In this document: in pieces, positions 60,400 to 64,000 of the stretch | Layout of the letters: each line of letters starts with the position of its first letter | Position numbering within the stretch: position 1 is the stretch's first letter | Source: Sphingobacteriales bacterium | Lineage (GTDB): Bacteria; Bacteroidota; Bacteroidia; Chitinophagales; Chitinophagaceae | Direction of reading: 5' to 3' | DNA length: 64,000 nt | Assembly (NCBI GenBank): GCA_003963365.1 | Contig: RXJG01000002.1 | Coordinates: forward strand, 637,722-701,721 | Notes under the pieces: generated by a model | What the model saw: only the letters and a program-made list of their open reading frames with translations | What the model was told of the DNA's origin: nothing | Database searches by the model: none | Translations under genes and position numbers: made by a program

Positions 60400-61116
60400 T
60401 TATTGTAATTGAGCCTGTATCTCATTTTCATCAGCTATTCCGTCTTTACGCCAAACCTGCTGACCATTTTTGAAGAGCAACAATACCGGCAAGGCTTCTA
60501 CATTATATTTCTTTAATAAATCTAAATCACGGCCACCATCTACTTTTACTAATTTTAATTTGCCGGCATTTTTTTCAACAACAGCTTTAATGGCTGGTTC
60601 CATTTTTTTACAAGGCGGACACCATTCAGCGCCAAAATCAACTAATACCAATGATGAACTTTTAATTGCTGCATCAAATTCTTCTACAGCCATTTGTTTC
60701 TCATTGCTCATTCCTTCAACCGGGAGATTAGATTGTTTCCATGCATTAATACCACCTTTTAATTCATACACCTGTGTAAAACCATTTTTACGAAACTTAT
60801 CAGCCGCAGCAGCACTTCTGCCACCACTTAAACAATACACATAAAGCGGTTTGTTTTTATCCAGGTAAGAAGTTCTTCTTTCAAATTCAGTTTTATCATT
60901 CCAGTTGGCCAGTAACGAACCTTTTAAATGTCCGCTGGCATATTCACCGGGAGTACGAACATCTAATAACTGAATGGAATCTTTAACAATGGCAGTAGCA
61001 AATTCATTGGCATCTAACTTTTCTTTTTGTGCTGATTTTTCCTGTGCATTACAAGCCAGGACGAATAAAGAAAACAACAAGACACTGAAGTAAGAGGGAT
61101 TTTTAAACATTTTCAT
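60400..61116 (-). CDS. Rhodanese-thioredoxin fusion lipoprotein
   Basis: About 238 residues. A lipoprotein signal (FSVLLFSLFVLAC) is followed by a rhodanese domain (VKDSIQLLDVRTPGEYASG; active Cys in VYCLSGGRSA) and then a thioredoxin domain with active site AEWCPPCKK and cis-Pro ALPVLLL. Anchored in the envelope, it could use persulfide or thiol-disulfide chemistry on exported proteins. The Met of MKMFKNPSY at 61116 is used; the frame is open to 61164 without fitting a signal peptide. Confidence 0.88.
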   Translation of the reverse strand: MKMFKNPSYFSVLLFSLFVLACNAQEKSAQKEKLDANEFATAIVKDSIQLLDVRTPGEYASGHLKGSLLANWNDKTEFERRTSYLDKNKPLYVYCLSGGRSAAAADKFRKNGFTQVYELKGGINAWKQSNLPVEGMSNEKQMAVEEFDAAIKSSSLVLVDFGAEWCPPCKKMEPAIKAVVEKNAGKLKLVKVDGGRDLDLLKKYNVEALPVLLLFKNGQQVWRKDGIADENEIQAQLQ

Positions 61117-61237
61117 GCACGACATTTTTGCAAAGTTACCGGTTGTTAAATTATTGGATGTCATTATAAAGACTATTTTCTGCTTATGCTGTCTCTATTG
61201 TCAAGAAAAAAGCTAAGTGTTCTATTTCCTCATTGGT

Positions 61238-62905
61238 TTAATCCTTCCTTTTAGCGATAGCTAATTTCAACCCTTTAATAGCTAATGGTTCGCCCGGATC
61301 TTTTTTAAGTGATTCAGAAAATGCTGTGGCAGCTTCTTTAAACTGTCCGTATTTAAGATGCATATAACCTAAGTACGATCTTGCAGGAGTTAACCAGTCT
61401 TTTGGTTCATCATATACCATATCATCTTCTTTTTGTACAGCTACTTTTAATAACCGAATTGCTTCTGCCTGGTTGTTTTCTTTATCAGCAATCATTGCCT
61501 GTAAAATATTGATAGCAACATTACCGGCTGCATCCGGTGCATTAAAAACTCCATTCGGAACTTTCATATCTGCTTCCTGTAATAAATTTTGTATTGCCTC
61601 TATGGATGCTTTGGCTGCGGACAAATTTCCCTTGGCAGCATTGGCTATTCCCTGTGCATAATGCCAGATCGCTGTTGAATAATGATGATGATTATTTGGC
61701 TTAGGTTCTTTTAATATCGCATCCCATTGTTTGTAATATATCATGGTGAACATTGGCGTACTCCATAAATACTGAATATAATCACCAACCGGTGCTTCCA
61801 ATCCCAATGCGGATGTATCCAAACTGTTTCTGCAGGCAATTGCTGATTTTAGCGCATACGCATAATTTTCCACAAACAATGCATTGGCAGCCTGCATATG
61901 CAGGTTATGCCACTCGTAAAGGAAAGCACCGTTGGTTACTGAAGGCATTAAACCTTTATAATTGTTATACTGACTTACCGCTTGTTCATTTACTATTGTT
62001 CCCTTTTTAAAGTAACCGGTTCTTATGTATATATGGGAAGGCATATGCACCATATGTGATAAACCAGGAGTAATAGTTTCCAATTTATCAGCACTCGTTA
62101 ATGCTTTGCTGGGAGTGGATGATGCTTCCCACATGTGAATATTGTAATGATTTAATCCCGGATGATTGGTATTTAATTTTAATCCTTTGTCAACAACAGA
62201 AAGAATTAAAGGAGTCCACTCCTTAGGTTTACCATCATGATACCAGTAATCCCAAGGATGCTCATTCATCATCGCATCAACATATAAAGCAACAACATCT
62301 GCATTGTTACCATCTGAACTAAACAGTTCTTTCATAGCTGCAGTATAGTTGGCATTTAATACAGAACGTTTGATAGTACTGTCGGCTGAATAATGTTGCT
62401 GCTCTGCATTAATTAATTTTTTCTCCAGTGACGAAGCATTTTCTGAAAGTGATGCTGCTTTTTGTATAGCAGCTAAAGCGTCTGGTGCCTGTGCATAAAC
62501 AAGGTCATTAATATTGGGACCATAAGAGAGAGCTTCTGCCCAGTAAAGCATTGCACAATTGGCATCAAACTCCTGTGCTTTCTTGAAAGAAGCTAATGCT
62601 TCGATAATATGAAAGCCATAATACATATTGATACCCTGGTTAAAATAAAATTGTGCACTGTCGTTTTTGGTAGAGATTTTCCATGTGTATTTACCAAAGC
62701 CGGGTAATGGACCAAAGCCATTTACTTCATCTGCTGTTAAAGTGAATTCATTCCAGTCTGGTGTACAACGCAATGCCAGTTGTTTTTTGGAAAGCATTTG
62801 CTTTTTTATATCAGCTGCTTTTTGTTTTGATATTTCGTTTATGCGAAAGGCAAAAACAATTATGGATGTCAGCAATAATGCCGGAACGAACAGCCGGAGT
62901 TTCAT
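61238..62905 (-). CDS. Exported TPR-repeat protein of unknown function
   Basis: A 555-residue protein with an N-terminal signal or anchor (LRLFVPALLLTSIIVFAF) and several TPR-like helix pairs (YYGFHIIEALASFKKAQEFD near residue 95; YLGYMHLKYGQFKEAATAFSESLKKDPGEP at the end). His-rich central segments (HNLHMQAA, NNHHHYSTAIWHYAQG) stand out. Proteins of this layout are common in Bacteroidota but not assigned. The ATG at 62905 is the start; the preceding in-frame codons use TTG. Confidence 0.75.
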   Translation of the reverse strand: MKLRLFVPALLLTSIIVFAFRINEISKQKAADIKKQMLSKKQLALRCTPDWNEFTLTADEVNGFGPLPGFGKYTWKISTKNDSAQFYFNQGINMYYGFHIIEALASFKKAQEFDANCAMLYWAEALSYGPNINDLVYAQAPDALAAIQKAASLSENASSLEKKLINAEQQHYSADSTIKRSVLNANYTAAMKELFSSDGNNADVVALYVDAMMNEHPWDYWYHDGKPKEWTPLILSVVDKGLKLNTNHPGLNHYNIHMWEASSTPSKALTSADKLETITPGLSHMVHMPSHIYIRTGYFKKGTIVNEQAVSQYNNYKGLMPSVTNGAFLYEWHNLHMQAANALFVENYAYALKSAIACRNSLDTSALGLEAPVGDYIQYLWSTPMFTMIYYKQWDAILKEPKPNNHHHYSTAIWHYAQGIANAAKGNLSAAKASIEAIQNLLQEADMKVPNGVFNAPDAAGNVAINILQAMIADKENNQAEAIRLLKVAVQKEDDMVYDEPKDWLTPARSYLGYMHLKYGQFKEAATAFSESLKKDPGEPLAIKGLKLAIAKRKD

Positions 62906-62951
62906 ATGCAAAAGTTATTATTACCTAAGTTAAGAAAAGGATCAGAATAAA

Positions 62952-64000
62952 TTATTTGATCAGCATGGTGGCGGCCACTGTTTCAATTCCCTGCCATAAA
63001 TAGCCCAATCTTATATTTTCATTTTCGGCATGCTGATTATTGTCATAGTTAACTAAATTCATAGTAATAGGTTTGGCGCCTAATTTTTTCTCAAAAAGAA
63101 ATAAAGGTAAACTTCCTCCAACACCGGGCAACAGCACCACCGGATCTTTTGTGGTAGTTTGAACAGCAGCAATAATATTTTTTGCTATGGGCAAATCCAT
63201 GGGTGTTCGTTGAGCATTATAACCGGCCCCTCTTTTATTTACCTGTGCAATCCAGCCATATTTTTTTCTTTCTTCATCTGTGGGAGCTTTGTCTGTTATG
63301 TAATAGCCCTGCGATTTGATATGATTGATAAGTTTGTTTATTTGCCTGTCGGCATCATTACCCAATACTAATCTTAAATCCAGCACAGCAGTAGCAGTTG
63401 AAGGTATGATATTGCTTGCCATAGCACCTACATTCATACTTTGCATGCCATTGATGTTGAGTGTGGGCAGGTTAATAAGTTCGAGAAAAGATTTACCACC
63501 ACCATCAGGAACGGCAATACCTAATTCATCTTTTAATATGCCTTCAATAGCCGGCACTTTTTTGATAGCTTCTTTTTCTGTAGCTGATAATGGCGTTACG
63601 TCATTATAAAAATCTTTGATAGTAACCATTCCATTTTTATCTTTCATTGATGCCAGTAACTGAGCTAAACGCATCGCCGGGTTTGGGGCCCAGTTACCAT
63701 AGTTGCCACTATGCAACGGACGCTTACCACCATAAACGATCAAATCAACATTCACATCACCCCTTACACCAAATGCAATTTGCTTTCTTCCCGATTGATG
63801 ACGTGGGCCATCACAAATGATCCAGCAATCGGCTGCTAACTCTGCTTTGTACTTATCCATTATATCACCAAGATTCACAGAGCCGGCTTCTTCTTCACCT
63901 TCAAAAAAGAATTTAATATTAATTGAAGAAGTAAGATTGTTTTTAATGATGGCTTCATAGGCTTTGATGATGGCATATACACCGGCTTTGTCATCCGAGC
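62952..64000 (-). CDS. M20-family metallopeptidase, 5' end cut by the window edge
   Basis: The frame is open from the window end at 64000 to a stop at 62952, about 349 residues. The first residues visible are SDDKAGVYAIIKAYEA, which contains the bridging Asp of the M20 metal site, followed by KFFFEGEEEAGS with the catalytic Glu pair. Then come the dimerisation domain (FGVRGDVNVDLIVYGG) and a C-terminal part with a final His ligand region (DNNQHAENENIRLG). It is probably a dipeptidase of the CNDP/PepV-like branch. A shorter frame starting at a GTG near 63878 would miss the active site and is an artefact. Confidence 0.9.
   Translation of the reverse strand, partial: SDDKAGVYAIIKAYEAIIKNNLTSSINIKFFFEGEEEAGSVNLGDIMDKYKAELAADCWIICDGPRHQSGRKQIAFGVRGDVNVDLIVYGGKRPLHSGNYGNWAPNPAMRLAQLLASMKDKNGMVTIKDFYNDVTPLSATEKEAIKKVPAIEGILKDELGIAVPDGGGKSFLELINLPTLNINGMQSMNVGAMASNIIPSTATAVLDLRLVLGNDADRQINKLINHIKSQGYYITDKAPTDEERKKYGWIAQVNKRGAGYNAQRTPMDLPIAKNIIAAVQTTTKDPVVLLPGVGGSLPLFLFEKKLGAKPITMNLVNYDNNQHAENENIRLGYLWQGIETVAATMLIK

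Overview
The window looks like chromosomal DNA of a member of the Bacteroidota, most likely the Chitinophagaceae or a close relative. The reasons are AT-rich coding DNA, promoters of the Bacteroidota type (TTTG, 18-20 nt, TAnnTTTG), C-terminal type IX secretion (T9SS) sorting domains, the rpmB-rpmG-DUF4295-ftsY neighbourhood, DUF2911, DUF2723 and GDP-fucose genes, and a futalosine-pathway menaquinone gene. There is no rRNA, CRISPR array, prophage or intact insertion sequence. Most of the window is ordinary core genome in short operons.

Layout. 1-7975: a partial outer-membrane-type protein, a MoxR-like ATPase with its VWA partner, a large DUF2723 O-mannosyltransferase-like membrane protein, a SAM hydrolase and an SDR enzyme. 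8075-16452: tRNA-Lys, a probably non-coding stretch, an acetyltransferase/deacetylase pair, mutS, a split YgaP-like pair behind a Crp/Fnr-type site, and a parallel beta-helix protein. 16626-19822: ribosomal proteins L28 and L33, DUF4295, a GNAT, ftsY, and tRNA-Thr followed directly by trmH. 19919-31810: thiol-disulfide proteins, yihY, mltG, a DUF2911 protein, an ECF sigma/anti-sigma pair facing an unusual Cys-cluster/T9SS protein, xerD, YkgJ, a MerB-like protein, two GNATs and prfC. 31992-41547: ABC permease, tsaD, trmN6, GNAT, a FAD/Fe-S oxidoreductase fusion, ndk, nrnA and an FKBP lipoprotein. 41616-49717: a NupG-type nucleoside transporter, fcl and gmd, a secreted M43 metalloprotease, mqnE and phoH. 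49926-64000: a secreted caspase-like protease, small lipoprotein, esterase, CNNM/CorC protein, PAP2 phosphatase, LTA-synthase-like enzyme, MFS transporter, hutI-hutG, a rhodanese-thioredoxin lipoprotein, a TPR protein and a truncated M20 peptidase.

The strongest unexplained signal is not a gene. At least ten places carry degenerate tandem words with a strict 7-nt period (8 nt in one case). They lie between genes, directly against start codons (ftsY, the SAM hydrolase gene) and inside conserved coding regions (tsaD, hutI and the FAD/Fe-S fusion). Distant sites share words: AACCAGY at 7065, 18065 and 26881, and GTCAACN or its complement at 33479, 38151, 39405 and 58261. In the FAD/Fe-S gene ten heptads run in register, the last four of them GTCAACN. 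Because 7 is not a multiple of 3, gain or loss of one unit would shift the reading frame. The pattern resembles the heptanucleotide STRR repeats known from cyanobacteria.

Starts were moved from the longest ORF wherever domain boundaries, signal peptides or a TAnnTTTG box inside the longer frame argued for it. All function calls come from reading motifs by eye; no database search was run.
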